This document shows positions 16,685 to 26,244 of a stretch of 64,000 bases of DNA, piece after piece. Both the position numbers and the translations under genes were made by a program. Where the stretch lies: positions 62,001 through 126,000 of the forward strand of contig PCVP01000028.1 of the NCBI GenBank assembly GCA_002787035.1, written 5' to 3'. Source of the DNA: Candidatus Peregrinibacteria bacterium CG11_big_fil_rev_8_21_14_0_20_49_14 (GTDB lineage: Bacteria; Patescibacteriota; Gracilibacteria; Peribacterales; Peribacteraceae). Below the pieces are notes generated by a model, which was given only the letters and a program-made list of their open reading frames with translations, did not search any database and was not told the origin of the DNA. How positions within the stretch are numbered: position 1 is the first letter of the stretch; each line of letters starts with the position of its first letter.

Positions 16685-16805
16685 ACGGACGCAGTGTACT
16701 ATGCAACGACACTGTCTGCCATATGCTATGGCAGCTTTCGTTCTCAGTGCCAACACGATGCATTTGTGAAGAATGAGGAACGAGAGCAGTATTACCGGTG
16801 CATAT

Positions 16806-17453
16806 ATGAATGTACTTCGATCTTCCGCCATCGGCATACTTCTTGCTATGGTCTTGCCGCTTACATCGCATGCAAGCAACTCGGCAACGCAACGATACAT
16901 GCAAGTAAAAGGACCGTTTGCATCTGCGAAAGAAGCAGAAATGGCATGCATGCAAGCAGTGGGTTTCGATAACGAATCCATTCGTCTGTACACGGGAAAT
17001 ATGGGGAACCTTTGGAAAGTGGAAAATCCTCTGCGCTTTCTGGTACGCCGATGTTTGAACACTATGAAAAAGGGAGAAGAAAATCGCATAACGGGAGAAA
17101 GGAGAGAGGGAAGAAAAGCTGCACGAATTCAGCGTGCCATACAGCCGAGAACCCAACTCCAAATACAGCGCAATACGGGTCTGCTGCAAAAAAGAACTCG
17201 TCAAAACACACGAACAAAAACCGGGCAACACACTCGTACGGCAGCGCAAAAAATAAGCAGTTACGCGGAAGTCAGGTCACAAAGAAGAGTGGAAATGCGT
17301 GCACAAGAACGCAATATTCGTTCCAAGTTGGATAAAAAAGAGCAATTCCGGAAAGAAGCTGAAGTGGAATGCCGAAATCAGAGAGGGTCACAGCGTGTGA
17401 TGTGTATTCGCAGCGAAGTACGAGAGCGAGAGGAGGCGTTATACAACGAATAG
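16806..17453 (+). CDS. secreted basic protein of unknown function
   Basis: About 215 aa from ATG 16806, which starts a signal peptide (MNVLRSSAIGILLAMVLPL, cleavage after SHA). The mature protein has a short folded-looking part with two Cys, then from about residue 80 a strongly basic, Arg/Gln-rich helical region that is likely coiled coil, and a few late Cys. No family is recognised. Its 3' end overlaps pdxT by 15 bases on the opposite strand. It could bind an acidic surface polymer or nucleic acid, but this is speculation. Confidence 0.65.
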   Translation: MNVLRSSAIGILLAMVLPLTSHASNSATQRYMQVKGPFASAKEAEMACMQAVGFDNESIRLYTGNMGNLWKVENPLRFLVRRCLNTMKKGEENRITGERREGRKAARIQRAIQPRTQLQIQRNTGLLQKRTRQNTRTKTGQHTRTAAQKISSYAEVRSQRRVEMRAQERNIRSKLDKKEQFRKEAEVECRNQRGSQRVMCIRSEVREREEALYNE

Positions 17454-18002
17454 TTTATGCACGGACGGGTCGCCCGTCACTTCGGTATGAAAAGTACCGG
17501 CAATAATGTTGCGCGCCTGTACCAATACAGGTGACTCATCGTAATTCGCAAGAACACTGACCCCCTCACCCACGCGAGTTATGTGCGGTGCTCGAATAAA
17601 AGATGCCTGCACAGGTGTCTGTATTCCCCGAACAGAAAGTGCCGTGCGAAAACTGTGCGACTGCCTGCCATATGCATTGCGTTGCGTAGTGATATCCAAA
17701 AGACCAAGCGTGGAAACGCTGCCGTCTTGCACTTCTCGAGAAACAAGAATTGCTCCCGCACATGTGGCATAGATTGGTAATTCTCCCCGAGAGAATCTGT
17801 CGGATATGGCTTGCCCCAAGCCGGACTGAAAAAGAAGTTTTGCCATGACCGTGCTTTCTCCTCCGGGGAGAATGAGACGATCTGCCTTCGTAAGATCTTC
17901 CACACTCCTCACCTCCAAAGACCGCACACCGATGGAAGACAATACACGGATGTGCTCTGCAAAATCCCCCTGCAATGCCAGCACTCCTACCGTCATAGTC
18001 AT
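17439..18002 (-). CDS. pdxT: pyridoxal 5'-phosphate synthase glutaminase subunit PdxT
   Basis: 187 aa, class I glutamine amidotransferase fold. It releases ammonia from glutamine for PdxS. The oxyanion GGEST motif ([15 protein letters not shown]), the nucleophile Cys in [10 protein letters not shown], and the His-Glu pair in [10 protein letters not shown] are all present. Start is ATG 18002, or M3. It overlaps pdxS by ATGA, so translation is coupled. Length is normal for the family. Confidence 0.95.
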   Translation of the reverse strand: MTMTVGVLALQGDFAEHIRVLSSIGVRSLEVRSVEDLTKADRLILPGGESTVMAKLLFQSGLGQAISDRFSRGELPIYATCAGAILVSREVQDGSVSTLGLLDITTQRNAYGRQSHSFRTALSVRGIQTPVQASFIRAPHITRVGEGVSVLANYDESPVLVQARNIIAGTFHTEVTGDPSVHKLFVV

Positions 18003-18874
18003 AAGCCGCGTTCCTGCATACGAGTTTCCAGTGTGTTGATTTCTTCTCCTTTCATGGCGGCACCGAGACCGGTGGAAACCTCCAGTAATTTCTTGAAGTC
18101 TGCAAAGTGCACAGTTGCCTGCACAATGCTCTCCGCCATTCTTTCGGGGTGCTGCGAACGGAAGATACCCGAACCCACGAATACTCCCTCCGCACCCATA
18201 CCCATGAGAAGTGCCGCATCTGCGGGCGTGGCAACTCCGCCTGCCACAAAAGTGACAACTGGGAGTCTGCCTGCGTCTCTCACCTGCGTAAGCAGCGCAA
18301 CAGACACTCTCTCCTCGGCAGCAAATGCCGCAAGAGCCTTCGTATTCATTGCACGTAACGATTCGATTTCCTGTGCAATCAACTTAATGTGACGCACGGC
18401 TTCCACGACGTTCCCCGTTCCTGCTTCGCCCTTTGTGCGAATCATGGCAGCGCCTTCTTCTATGCGACGCAGTGCCTCACCCAAATTGGTGGCACCGCAC
18501 ACGAACGGAACCGTAAAATCTTTTTTCACTATGTGTGCGAAAGGGTCTGCGGGAGTGAGTACTTCACTTTCGTCGATAAAGTCCGTTTCCAGAGCTTCCA
18601 GAATTCTGGCCTCCGCAGTGTGCCCTATTCGCACTTTTGCCATAACGGGAATGGAAACAGCCTTTTGAATATCTGCGATAAGCTGCGGGTCACTCATGCG
18701 AGCCACTCCTCCCTGAGCCCGAATATCCGATGGAATACGCTCCAATGCCATCACGGCACACGCACCTGCTGCCTGGGCAATAATCGCCTGCTCAACGCTC
18801 ATAACATCCATAATTACTCCCCCCTTCAGCATTGCTGCAAGGTCCTTGCCGAGAGTGACACTTTCGTCTGACAT
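17999..18874 (-). CDS. pdxS: pyridoxal 5'-phosphate synthase lyase subunit PdxS
   Basis: 291 aa from ATG 18874 ([19 protein letters not shown]); an ORF start at 18925 is rejected as outside the conserved family. It builds PLP from ribose 5-phosphate, glyceraldehyde 3-phosphate and ammonia. Conserved blocks include [35 protein letters not shown] with the catalytic Lys, [21 protein letters not shown] and [18 protein letters not shown]. The deoxyxylulose-independent PLP route fits an organism using mevalonate rather than MEP. Confidence 0.97.
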   Translation of the reverse strand: MSDESVTLGKDLAAMLKGGVIMDVMSVEQAIIAQAAGACAVMALERIPSDIRAQGGVARMSDPQLIADIQKAVSIPVMAKVRIGHTAEARILEALETDFIDESEVLTPADPFAHIVKKDFTVPFVCGATNLGEALRRIEEGAAMIRTKGEAGTGNVVEAVRHIKLIAQEIESLRAMNTKALAAFAAEERVSVALLTQVRDAGRLPVVTFVAGGVATPADAALLMGMGAEGVFVGSGIFRSQHPERMAESIVQATVHFADFKKLLEVSTGLGAAMKGEEINTLETRMQERGL

Positions 18875-18928
18875 GAGTGGAACGCAGTATACCTGCGCGA
18901 AGCTCGGATGCAGGAAAAACTGCAAGAT

Positions 18929-20590
18929 TTAGAGTCCCGGGCATGCGCTGCGTACCGCAGGATCTAAATGTGCATTTCCGTACGACTTCTCGAAAGCGAG
19001 GGCAAACTGTGCAGCCAGTGCATCCGCGGCGCTCTCATACGCCTGCGCATCCGCCCATGTACTCTTCGGTTTCAGCAGTACCGAATCCACACCGGGACAC
19101 AAGACGGGAATACTGAGGTGAAAACGCTCATCTCTTTCGTACTCAACATCACGCAACACGCCGGAAAGCGCCGCGTCCACCACTGCGCGAGTCAGCCGGA
19201 TGTCGAAACGCTTGCCAACTCCGTAGGGGCCGCCTGTCCAACCCGTGTTCACCAAGTACACCTGGCAATCGTGCTTTTTCATTTTTGTACCGAGAAGCGA
19301 TGCGTAGTCTTCGGGCAGTCTTGGCATGAACGGTGCGCCAAAGAAACGAGAAAACGCAGCTTTTGGTTCCGTAATACCGAGTTCCGTACCGGCAAGCTTG
19401 CTGGTGTACCCCATAAGAAACCACAGCATCGCTTCCGCGCTGCTGAGCTTCGCAATGGGAGGCAGCACTCCCGTGGCATCCGCGGTTAAAAAGATGATAG
19501 TGCTCGGATGCCCTCCGCAGTGCCCTTCTTTTACGTTGGAAATCGCACTGAGCGGGTACGACACACGAGAATTCTCCGTAAGTCTGCTATCCGATAAATC
19601 GAATGTCCCGTCGGGATACATAAGCGCATTCTCCACGATGCTTCCGTGCTCTAGAAACGGACGCTTCTTGAAAACAGCTTCGTATATTTGCGGCTCTTTT
19701 GCGGGATCCAAATTAATGAGCTTGGCATAGCAACCGTTTTCAAAGTTTGCGATTCCGGAGTCCGACCAACCGTGCTCGTCGTCACCTATCAGTTTTCTGT
19801 CCGGAACGTTGGAGATTGTGGTTTTCCCCGTACCCGAAAGACCGAGAAACAACGCCACTTCACCGTCGGCGCTTTCATTGGCGCTGCAATGCAGCGGGAG
19901 TATGCCATGCTCGGGCAATAACTGATTGAGCACCGTAAACATCATTTTCTTTATGCATCCGCAATACGACGAACCGTAGATAATTCCGATTTTTCTGTCG
20001 AAATCCATCGCCAAAAGCATATCGACCGTCTTGCCGTTCACACTGCGCAGCACCCCCTCATACTTCGAGGTATCTATGCGATCGTGTGGCAACGCAACAA
20101 TAGTAAACTCCTCATCCGCAAAAATACTGCGTTCCAAGTCCTGTGGAATCGCTCGGAACATGGTATCTGCAAACAGAGTGGAGACCGCACTGTCTGTGAG
20201 AAGCTTCGTAGGAAGCGCGTATGCGGAATCCGCACCTATCACTCTGTCCAGCTCGAACGCCTCCTCTTTGGTGGCAAGTACTGCCAGCGCATCTTTAAGC
20301 AGCATATCGAAGAGCGCAGGTTGCATGGGTATGCACGCTTCGGCACTCCAGTCTATGGTTCCCTTCGACTCCGCATGTTCGACCATGTACGTATCTTTCG
20401 GAATACGACCCGTGGAATGAGCGGGATTCCACACGGCAAGTGCGCCGGACTGCGCTATGAACGCCTCTTTTCTTCCCACGCATTTTGCAATGAGCTCTTC
20501 TCGGGAGAGATTGGATTGCAATCCTGTGTGAGAAGAGAGCAGGGCGTCTATGCCCTCTTTCGATGAGACGGAAACGAACAAAGGTATCAT
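18929..20590 (-). CDS. pckA: phosphoenolpyruvate carboxykinase (ATP)
   Basis: 553 aa from ATG 20590. It interconverts oxaloacetate + ATP with PEP + CO2 + ADP. Visible motifs are the kinase-1a P-loop FLGLSGTGKTT, the metal-binding LIGDDEHGW, SRVSYPLSAISN, FLTADATGVLPPIAKLS, and NTGWTGGPYGVGKRFDI near the C-terminus. The family length is about 530-540, so it is complete. It follows the aminotransferase with an ATGA overlap, suggesting a joint role in C4/amino-acid metabolism, for example aspartate/oxaloacetate exchange. Confidence 0.96.
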   Translation of the reverse strand: MIPLFVSVSSKEGIDALLSSHTGLQSNLSREELIAKCVGRKEAFIAQSGALAVWNPAHSTGRIPKDTYMVEHAESKGTIDWSAEACIPMQPALFDMLLKDALAVLATKEEAFELDRVIGADSAYALPTKLLTDSAVSTLFADTMFRAIPQDLERSIFADEEFTIVALPHDRIDTSKYEGVLRSVNGKTVDMLLAMDFDRKIGIIYGSSYCGCIKKMMFTVLNQLLPEHGILPLHCSANESADGEVALFLGLSGTGKTTISNVPDRKLIGDDEHGWSDSGIANFENGCYAKLINLDPAKEPQIYEAVFKKRPFLEHGSIVENALMYPDGTFDLSDSRLTENSRVSYPLSAISNVKEGHCGGHPSTIIFLTADATGVLPPIAKLSSAEAMLWFLMGYTSKLAGTELGITEPKAAFSRFFGAPFMPRLPEDYASLLGTKMKKHDCQVYLVNTGWTGGPYGVGKRFDIRLTRAVVDAALSGVLRDVEYERDERFHLSIPVLCPGVDSVLLKPKSTWADAQAYESAADALAAQFALAFEKSYGNAHLDPAVRSACPGL

Positions 20591-21888
20591 GATGAACGGA
20601 GGGAAGAAGTGCAGGCTGAATAAAGATTTTCGAATAAAGACGGAATATCGGCGATTGGCAAAGAGGAGTAAGCAATACGAAACATGTCTCCTATGGCTAT
20701 GACTCCCGTATCGTACTCTTTGAGAAGCTGTGTACGCAGCGCTTCGGCATCCAGACCTTCTCGTAGCTTCACGCACATAAAGTAACCGGAATTATAGGGC
20801 AGAGCGGTAAATACCTCCTTGTACTTCGGCTCTCTGAGTACTTCTTGCACCTTTTCATATCGCGCCTTTAACAGGGCGTATTTCTCTCTCTTCTGAGCTT
20901 CGTAGTCCGTAGTTTTATAGGCTTGTATGAGAATACTCTGTGACATATGAGACACATTGGAAACCGTTGCTCGTACGACACCGGCAAGCTTTGCTTCCAA
21001 CGCACCCAGCACCTGCGCGTTCATACCCTTGCCAGCGCACGTTATGAATCCTATGCGATACCCCCACACGTAATCCTCTTTGGTCGCACCGTCTATTTTT
21101 ACAACAATGACTCTCTCATGAAGATCTACCAACGGAGCGAACAAAGACTCGTCATATACGCCGTCTTCGTACACAAGGCCGAAGTATGCGTCGTCTAAGA
21201 GCACGACAAGAGTGTCACCTGCCTCCGCTCTCTCTTTGATAACAGAGACAATCTCACCCGCCTCTTCTTTGGTCGGCGTATAACCCGAAGGATTGTTCGG
21301 AAAATTAAGCAACACAACCTTCTTGCCGACACTCCCACTCAAAGACTCCCGTAAAGAACGAACACTGAATCCGCTATTCTCAAATGTGGAGAATGTTTGG
21401 AATTGCGCACCGTACACATACTTGAACATAAGATTATAGTTACCCCAGTACAGGTCAGGCACGATGAGGGATTCATCGGGATCTATGAACAAGTACATTG
21501 CGACACTGAGTGCATGCGTAAGGCCACAGGCGACTACAGGGACGCTGACTTCGGCTTGAAGAGAAGGGTTTTTTACATAGAGCATCTTTCGCCACAACTC
21601 GCGAAGTTCTGATTTTCCGAAACTGGATGCGTAGGTGTATTCATCTTCCGGTGCGAGATCCGTATGGGAATCTATGCACTGAAGTCGCATGGGAGAACCG
21701 TCTTCTTCCAATGCGATACCGATGGTTGCATTCCATTTCTTTCCCTTTGCCTCCGCCGTTTGCCCGAGTATGCCGCTAAACGGGAAAAAAATGTGCTTCC
21801 CCCTCTGAGAAAGTGCGGAATACAGAACGGAGTGATGTGTTTCTATGGTCTCGTTGAGCTGAGTGGCAAGCGGGTGATACTGAGACAT
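20587..21888 (-). CDS. class I/II pyridoxal-phosphate aminotransferase
   Basis: 433 aa from ATG 21888 (MSQYHPLATQLN). It is a fold-type I aminotransferase, with NFPNNPSGYTPTKEE, VVLLDDAYFGLVYED and the PLP-binding Lys in KIDGATKEDYVWGYRIGF, where Arg after the Lys contacts the carboxylate. Aromatic or aspartate substrates are possible; its coupling to pckA makes an aspartate-like substrate attractive, but this is an inference. It is longer at the N-terminus than AspC. Confidence 0.85.
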   Translation of the reverse strand: MSQYHPLATQLNETIETHHSVLYSALSQRGKHIFFPFSGILGQTAEAKGKKWNATIGIALEEDGSPMRLQCIDSHTDLAPEDEYTYASSFGKSELRELWRKMLYVKNPSLQAEVSVPVVACGLTHALSVAMYLFIDPDESLIVPDLYWGNYNLMFKYVYGAQFQTFSTFENSGFSVRSLRESLSGSVGKKVVLLNFPNNPSGYTPTKEEAGEIVSVIKERAEAGDTLVVLLDDAYFGLVYEDGVYDESLFAPLVDLHERVIVVKIDGATKEDYVWGYRIGFITCAGKGMNAQVLGALEAKLAGVVRATVSNVSHMSQSILIQAYKTTDYEAQKREKYALLKARYEKVQEVLREPKYKEVFTALPYNSGYFMCVKLREGLDAEALRTQLLKEYDTGVIAIGDMFRIAYSSLPIADIPSLFENLYSACTSSLRSS

Positions 21889-22026
21889 CCGATGCGAATG
21901 AAGAATAATGAAGTGAAGGGAGAGTAATGGGACGTGTGTAAACGGGCAACTCACAAGAAAACGAAGTGAGAAAATCTGCGAATCTCCGCTTCGGAAAAAG
22001 GAATTTTCGGGGTGCGAGAAGTAAAA

Positions 22027-23151
22027 TTACTGTGAAGCAGTTCCCTCTTTCACCACATGAACCGTCTGAGTCGGAAACGCAATTTCTATGCCTTCTTTTT
22101 CGAAGGCTTCGAGTATTTCCAGATTAATACCCTGCTGTGTTTCCATGTAATCCGCATATTCTGAACTGTTAATGTAATACACGATCTCATAATTTAAACT
22201 GAAATCCGCAAACTCCCAGAAATGTGCACGGTCGAAATCTGACAGCTCCTTCTCGGTGATAATGTCCTCAATGATCTTCGGAATTTTACGCAATTTACTC
22301 GGAGGAGTGTCGTACGTCACTCCGATAGTAAAGACTATGCGACGCTTCTTGAGTTTTTTAAAGTTCTGTACTTTTGCGGCGGTAAGTTCGGCATTGGAAA
22401 TGACGATTTCTTCTCCCTGCAACGCTTGTAATCTGGTTGTTTTCAGTCCTATACGCTTCACCGTGCCTTTGTAATCGCCCGAAATAATAAAGTCTCCTTC
22501 TTCAAACGGCTTATCCAATATGATGGAAAATGAACTGAAGATATCGGAGAAGAGAGGCTGCAAAGCAAGCGATACCGCCAAGCCTCCTATGCCAAGGCTT
22601 GCCAACAACGACGTCACATTGAACCCGAGATTGGACAGTATGAGAAGAATACCTACTGTCCACAGTACGACGCGCAACATCAGCGACAGTGCCGAAGAAA
22701 GGCTGGATTCCTCCTGCCCGAGCTTGCCGAGTTTCAAAGCAACAAAGAACGCCAGCACACTCTCAGCCAGACGAATCATTTCGTACACAAGTGCTATGAA
22801 AAATGCGCCTTTAATAAGTAGGTGAACCAAATCCGGCAGTACGAGATGCTGAACACAAGCGTACAGAGAAACCGACACGTAGAAGAACCCGCTTACCTTT
22901 TCAAAGAAGGCGATGACTGCATCGTCCATGGTGGACTTCGTCTTTTTTGAAAGCATTTTGACACGCCGTAACACCCTATGCTGCAACTGAGCCATTACTG
23001 CCAGAGCAGCAACAAAAATAAGCAGGGCAGCAAGCCAATCCAAAATGCTGTTTCCGAAGAATTGTTCGGATAAGAATGCAAATTTATCAATTCCCGCTGC
23101 CTCTGCAATATCGGCAACAATCGAATTGGATGTTGTGGCTGCTGCTTCCAT
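22027..23151 (-). CDS. MscS-family mechanosensitive channel
   Basis: About 374 aa from ATG 23151; the frame is open to 23220 and the start is uncertain. Membrane helices occur at about 30-55, 75-100, 110-135 and 145-165. The pore-lining helix has the Ala/Gly pattern VTSLLASLGIGGLAVSLALQPLFSDIFSS, followed by the MscS beta domain GTVKRIGLKTTRLQ, LQGEEIVISNAELT and a C-terminal alpha-beta domain. It releases solutes on hypo-osmotic shock. It is divergent from idi with a short intergenic space. Confidence 0.9.
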   Translation of the reverse strand: MEAAATTSNSIVADIAEAAGIDKFAFLSEQFFGNSILDWLAALLIFVAALAVMAQLQHRVLRRVKMLSKKTKSTMDDAVIAFFEKVSGFFYVSVSLYACVQHLVLPDLVHLLIKGAFFIALVYEMIRLAESVLAFFVALKLGKLGQEESSLSSALSLMLRVVLWTVGILLILSNLGFNVTSLLASLGIGGLAVSLALQPLFSDIFSSFSIILDKPFEEGDFIISGDYKGTVKRIGLKTTRLQALQGEEIVISNAELTAAKVQNFKKLKKRRIVFTIGVTYDTPPSKLRKIPKIIEDIITEKELSDFDRAHFWEFADFSLNYEIVYYINSSEYADYMETQQGINLEILEAFEKEGIEIAFPTQTVHVVKEGTASQ

Positions 23152-23229
23152 AGCTGTCTGGGGAAGGTATTGAATCAATACTAGTACGAACTTGCATAGA
23201 AAGGCAAAGTGGCAGACCATATCACCTCC

Positions 23230-23742
23230 ATGCGAGAAGTAATACTGACGGATTCACAGGGCAACGACATAGGTCTTGCAGAGATCATAGATGCCCATAC
23301 CGGTGAAGGAAAACTGCATAAGGCATTCTCTGTGTACATCTTTGGTACGAACGGAAACGAAATACTCATACAACAGCGCAGTGGCAAAAAAATGCTCTTC
23401 CCTCTCGTATGGGCAAACACATGTTGCAGTCATCCGTTTCCCGGCGAAGGTGCGCAGGAAGCGGGAATGCGTCGTCTGCAGGAAGAGTGCGGACTGAGTT
23501 GTACTCTCGAGGAAGCCGGTACGCTCATTTATAAAGCACAAGACCCGAATGGGAACGGAGTGGAGCACGAACATGTCACCCTACTGAAGGGGTATATGGA
23601 TTCACAAACCGTTCCAAACCCACACCCGGATGAAATAGAAGATATACGGTGGATAAACGTGGACGATGTGCTGCGCGAAATGGCTGACACACCCGAAAAG
23701 TATGCTCCCTGGTTTCATTTGGGACTGAAACAGTTACTCTGA
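23230..23742 (+). CDS. idi: isopentenyl-diphosphate delta-isomerase, type 1
   Basis: 170 aa from ATG 23230; ATG 23209 would add seven residues. A Nudix-fold enzyme interconverting IPP and DMAPP. The active-site Cys is in ANTCCSHPFPGE, the Nudix-like helix is EAGMRRLQEECGL, and the catalytic Glu pair lies in GNGVEHEHVTLL. HKAFSVYIF with the family His is also present. It heads the isoprenoid genes and is needed because the mevalonate pathway yields only IPP. Four bases separate it from uppS. Confidence 0.95.
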   Translation: MREVILTDSQGNDIGLAEIIDAHTGEGKLHKAFSVYIFGTNGNEILIQQRSGKKMLFPLVWANTCCSHPFPGEGAQEAGMRRLQEECGLSCTLEEAGTLIYKAQDPNGNGVEHEHVTLLKGYMDSQTVPNPHPDEIEDIRWINVDDVLREMADTPEKYAPWFHLGLKQLL

Positions 23743-23746
23743 ACAT

Positions 23747-24430
23747 ATGTCACCCAAAGACACCCCTCTTCATATCGCAATCATTCCGGACGGTAACAGA
23801 CGCTGGGCCAAGGCTCAGAAACTGAGTCCTTGGAAAGGTCATGAGAAGTCGGCTCGGAACTTTCGCGACATCATTACGTGGTGCTCCAAAAATCCTCGAA
23901 TAAGCACACTGACAATTTGGTGCTTTTCGACCGAAAACTGGAAACGGGACGCCGCGGAAGTGGAGAAGCTTATGGAGATGCTCGAGGAGTATTTGAAGGA
24001 AGAGCGACCCACATTCCATACGAACCGCATGCGGCTCGTACACTCCGGTCGCACCGACAGGTTCACCGAACGCTTGCGGAATTTGCTGCAAACCATGCAG
24101 GAAGAAACAAAAGACTACGACGCATTCACATTGCACCTCGCCATAGACTATGGTGGGAAAGACGAGCTCCTCCGAGCAATGCATAAACTGAAAGACACGT
24201 CTGCCGTGACCGAAGAGCAACTGAGAACACAGTTGGATCAGCCGGATTTGCCGGATTTGGATCTTATTATCCGCACGTCGGGAGAGCAGCGCACCAGCAA
24301 CTTTTTCCTGTGGCAATCTGCATATGCGGAGTGGGTGTTTCATCCGAAATTGTTTCCGGATTTTACGGAGCAAGATCTCTCGGTGTGTCTGGAAGATTTC
24401 GCAAAACGCACACGACGATTCGGATCCTAA
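23747..24430 (+). CDS. uppS: isoprenyl transferase (undecaprenyl diphosphate synthase-like)
   Basis: 227 aa cis-prenyltransferase. The signature IAIIPDGNRRWAK at residues 9-21 holds the catalytic Asp, and the C-terminal block LDLIIRTSGEQRTSNFFLWQSAYAEW holds the substrate Arg residues. IWCFSTENWKR also matches. It extends FPP with IPP to the long-chain lipid carrier for peptidoglycan and surface polysaccharides. It is transcribed with idi and ends two bases before the convergent polyprenyl synthase gene. Confidence 0.95.
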   Translation: MSPKDTPLHIAIIPDGNRRWAKAQKLSPWKGHEKSARNFRDIITWCSKNPRISTLTIWCFSTENWKRDAAEVEKLMEMLEEYLKEERPTFHTNRMRLVHSGRTDRFTERLRNLLQTMQEETKDYDAFTLHLAIDYGGKDELLRAMHKLKDTSAVTEEQLRTQLDQPDLPDLDLIIRTSGEQRTSNFFLWQSAYAEWVFHPKLFPDFTEQDLSVCLEDFAKRTRRFGS

Positions 24431-24431
24431 A

Positions 24432-25325
24432 TCAGCTCTGACGTTCCACGGTAAATTTCGCCAATGCACGCAGAGGATTTGCCGAGTCTCTAAACAGGGC
24501 AATTGCGTCGCTCGCCTCATGCACCAGGTCATGCATGCGCTTCGCTCCGGCCTGCTCTCCGAGAAGCGACGGGTACGTAAGTTTGCTGAGTGCCGCATCT
24601 TTTCCGGTGGCTTTGCCCAGTGTTTCGGGAGTGGACTGCGTATCTAACAAATCATCTCGTATCTGAAACGCGAGACCTATTCTCCATCCATACTGTTCCA
24701 ACGCAGCGAGCTGCTCGGAAGTGCCCGCGGCAATTATTCCTCCGCAGAGCAAAGCGGCTTCCAGCAGTGCGCCTGTTTTTCTTCTGTCGATGGATTCCAG
24801 GTACTCGGTGCCGCTCCCTCCTTTTACACCGCGAAGATCATCGGATTGTCCGCCGACCATTCCCGTAGGTCCGGAGGCTGTTGCAAGTGTGCGTATGCAC
24901 GCGGTTGCGCTGTCTGCCGGCTGCACATCTTTGGCAAGCACATCGAAGGCAAGTGCGAGAAGCGCATCACCTGCAAGGAGTGCTTCCGCTTCGCCGAATG
25001 CGATATGGCACGAGGGGCGCCCTCGACGCATGGCGTCGTCGTCCATGCAGGGGAGATCGTCATGGATGAGAGAGTACGCATGTACCATTTCCACAGCACA
25101 CGCTGCGGGCAGTGCCTGCATGGCACTGCCGCCACACGCCTCTGCCGCCGCCATGGCGAGCAGAGGGCGAATGCGCTTGCCCGGAGCAAGGAGGCTGTAC
25201 CTCATTGCTTCTTGCAGCGCAGAAGGGCAACTGTCGCCAAATGAGCGCATATATGCCTCCAGTGCCGCATCGATATGCGGTCTGAATTTCTCTGCAAAAT
25301 CCGTAAATGCGTCGTTTTCTGCCAT
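24432..25325 (-). CDS. ispA: polyprenyl (farnesyl/geranylgeranyl) diphosphate synthase
   Basis: 297 aa trans-prenyltransferase. The first Asp-rich motif is DDLPCMDDDAMRRGRPS, with the four-residue spacing typical of bacterial FPP synthases (DDxxxxD), and the second is QIRDDLLD. LAPGKRIRPLL precedes the first motif. It supplies FPP or GGPP to UppS. It is the only isoprenoid gene here on the minus strand. Its putative -10 box (TATGAT) lies inside a perfect palindrome shared with the mevalonate kinase promoter region. Confidence 0.92.
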   Translation of the reverse strand: MAENDAFTDFAEKFRPHIDAALEAYMRSFGDSCPSALQEAMRYSLLAPGKRIRPLLAMAAAEACGGSAMQALPAACAVEMVHAYSLIHDDLPCMDDDAMRRGRPSCHIAFGEAEALLAGDALLALAFDVLAKDVQPADSATACIRTLATASGPTGMVGGQSDDLRGVKGGSGTEYLESIDRRKTGALLEAALLCGGIIAAGTSEQLAALEQYGWRIGLAFQIRDDLLDTQSTPETLGKATGKDAALSKLTYPSLLGEQAGAKRMHDLVHEASDAIALFRDSANPLRALAKFTVERQS

Positions 25326-25327
25326 AG

Positions 25328-25350
25328 GTCTGTTCTATCATAGAACAGAC
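25328..25350. promoter_or_regulatory. perfect 10-bp inverted repeat between ispA and mevalonate kinase
   Basis: GTCTGTTCTA-TCA-TAGAACAGAC. On the minus strand the centre reads TATGAT, eleven bases before the ispA ATG, and would serve as its -10 box. On the plus strand it lies 36 bases before the mevalonate kinase ATG. The position suggests a dimeric repressor site acting on both transcription units; no regulator is identified. Confidence 0.6.
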
Positions 25351-25386
25351 ACGGTATTTGCACATCTATTGATCTCCGTATTCCTC

Positions 25387-26244
25387 ATGCCCACTCACAG
25401 TGTTACGCGCACGGCATTCGCACCCGGAAAAATAATACTCTCCGGAGAGTACGCAGTGGTATTCGGAAAGCCCGGTATAGCGGTGCCGACAAAAAGAGGA
25501 TTCACGGCAACATTTACCGAAGACCTGCGCGCCACTGCTCTTGCCATACGGTGGCCCGAATCTCATCTCCTATGGAAGGAATACATCGGCAAGATTGTGA
25601 CACTCTGTCTGGAAAGAGAAGATCACTTCTTCGGAACGTTGGATCTGAAAAGTACGCTCCCCATGGGAAAGGGAATGGGCTCTTCCACCGCCGCCATTGT
25701 TGCCGTATGCCGCGCGTTGCTGGGAGAAGACTGCAAGGCGACGGCGCTGCACATAGAAGACACGTTAAACCCCGGTCACAGCGGTATAGATTTCGCCACC
25801 GTCTGGCATGCGATGCCTGTGGAATTCCAAAAAGGAGAAGAGCTGAAAACGCTGCGTCTGGAGTATGACCTGCTTACAAATGCCATTCTTATCGATACCG
25901 GCACACCCAGCGAAGCAACTCCCGAGCTCGTGTCTTGGATGCGCGAAAAACACGAAGAAATTGAGGGGGCGATTCATGCCATAGGCACATGCACCGAGCG
26001 TCTGATAGCGGGAGAAAGTCCCGTAACGGTGCTACGAGACCACCATCGTGCGCAAGTCACCCTTGGTATCGTGCCCGAGGAAGTGCAAGCAATGATTGCG
26101 GCAATAGAGCGCACGGGAGGAGCGGCAAAAGTGATAGGAGCGGGAGGAAGGGCGGGAGGAGCGGGAATGGTGGTGGCAATCGGAGAAAATATCGACTCAA
26201 TTCGCACTGCTATTCCGACGCATTTCGATACAATCGACGCATGA
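25387..26244 (+). CDS. mvk: mevalonate kinase (GHMP kinase)
   Basis: 285 aa from ATG 25387; the longer frame upstream overlaps ispA and is not used. Motif 1 AFAPGKIILSGEYAVVFGKP, the ATP-binding motif 2 PMGKGMGSSTAAIVAV, NPGHSGIDFATVWHAMPVEF (the catalytic Asp of SGID) and motif 3 KVIGAGGRAGGAGM are in order. It phosphorylates mevalonate at O5. It is shorter than animal enzymes, as in archaea and bacteria. A phosphomevalonate kinase of the same superfamily cannot be fully excluded by motifs alone. The stop overlaps the next start (ATGA). Confidence 0.88.
   Translation: MPTHSVTRTAFAPGKIILSGEYAVVFGKPGIAVPTKRGFTATFTEDLRATALAIRWPESHLLWKEYIGKIVTLCLEREDHFFGTLDLKSTLPMGKGMGSSTAAIVAVCRALLGEDCKATALHIEDTLNPGHSGIDFATVWHAMPVEFQKGEELKTLRLEYDLLTNAILIDTGTPSEATPELVSWMREKHEEIEGAIHAIGTCTERLIAGESPVTVLRDHHRAQVTLGIVPEEVQAMIAAIERTGGAAKVIGAGGRAGGAGMVVAIGENIDSIRTAIPTHFDTIDA

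Noticed and set aside
24721-25386. N-terminal extension of mevalonate kinase
   Set aside because: The frame stays open by chance opposite ispA; the family starts at 25387.
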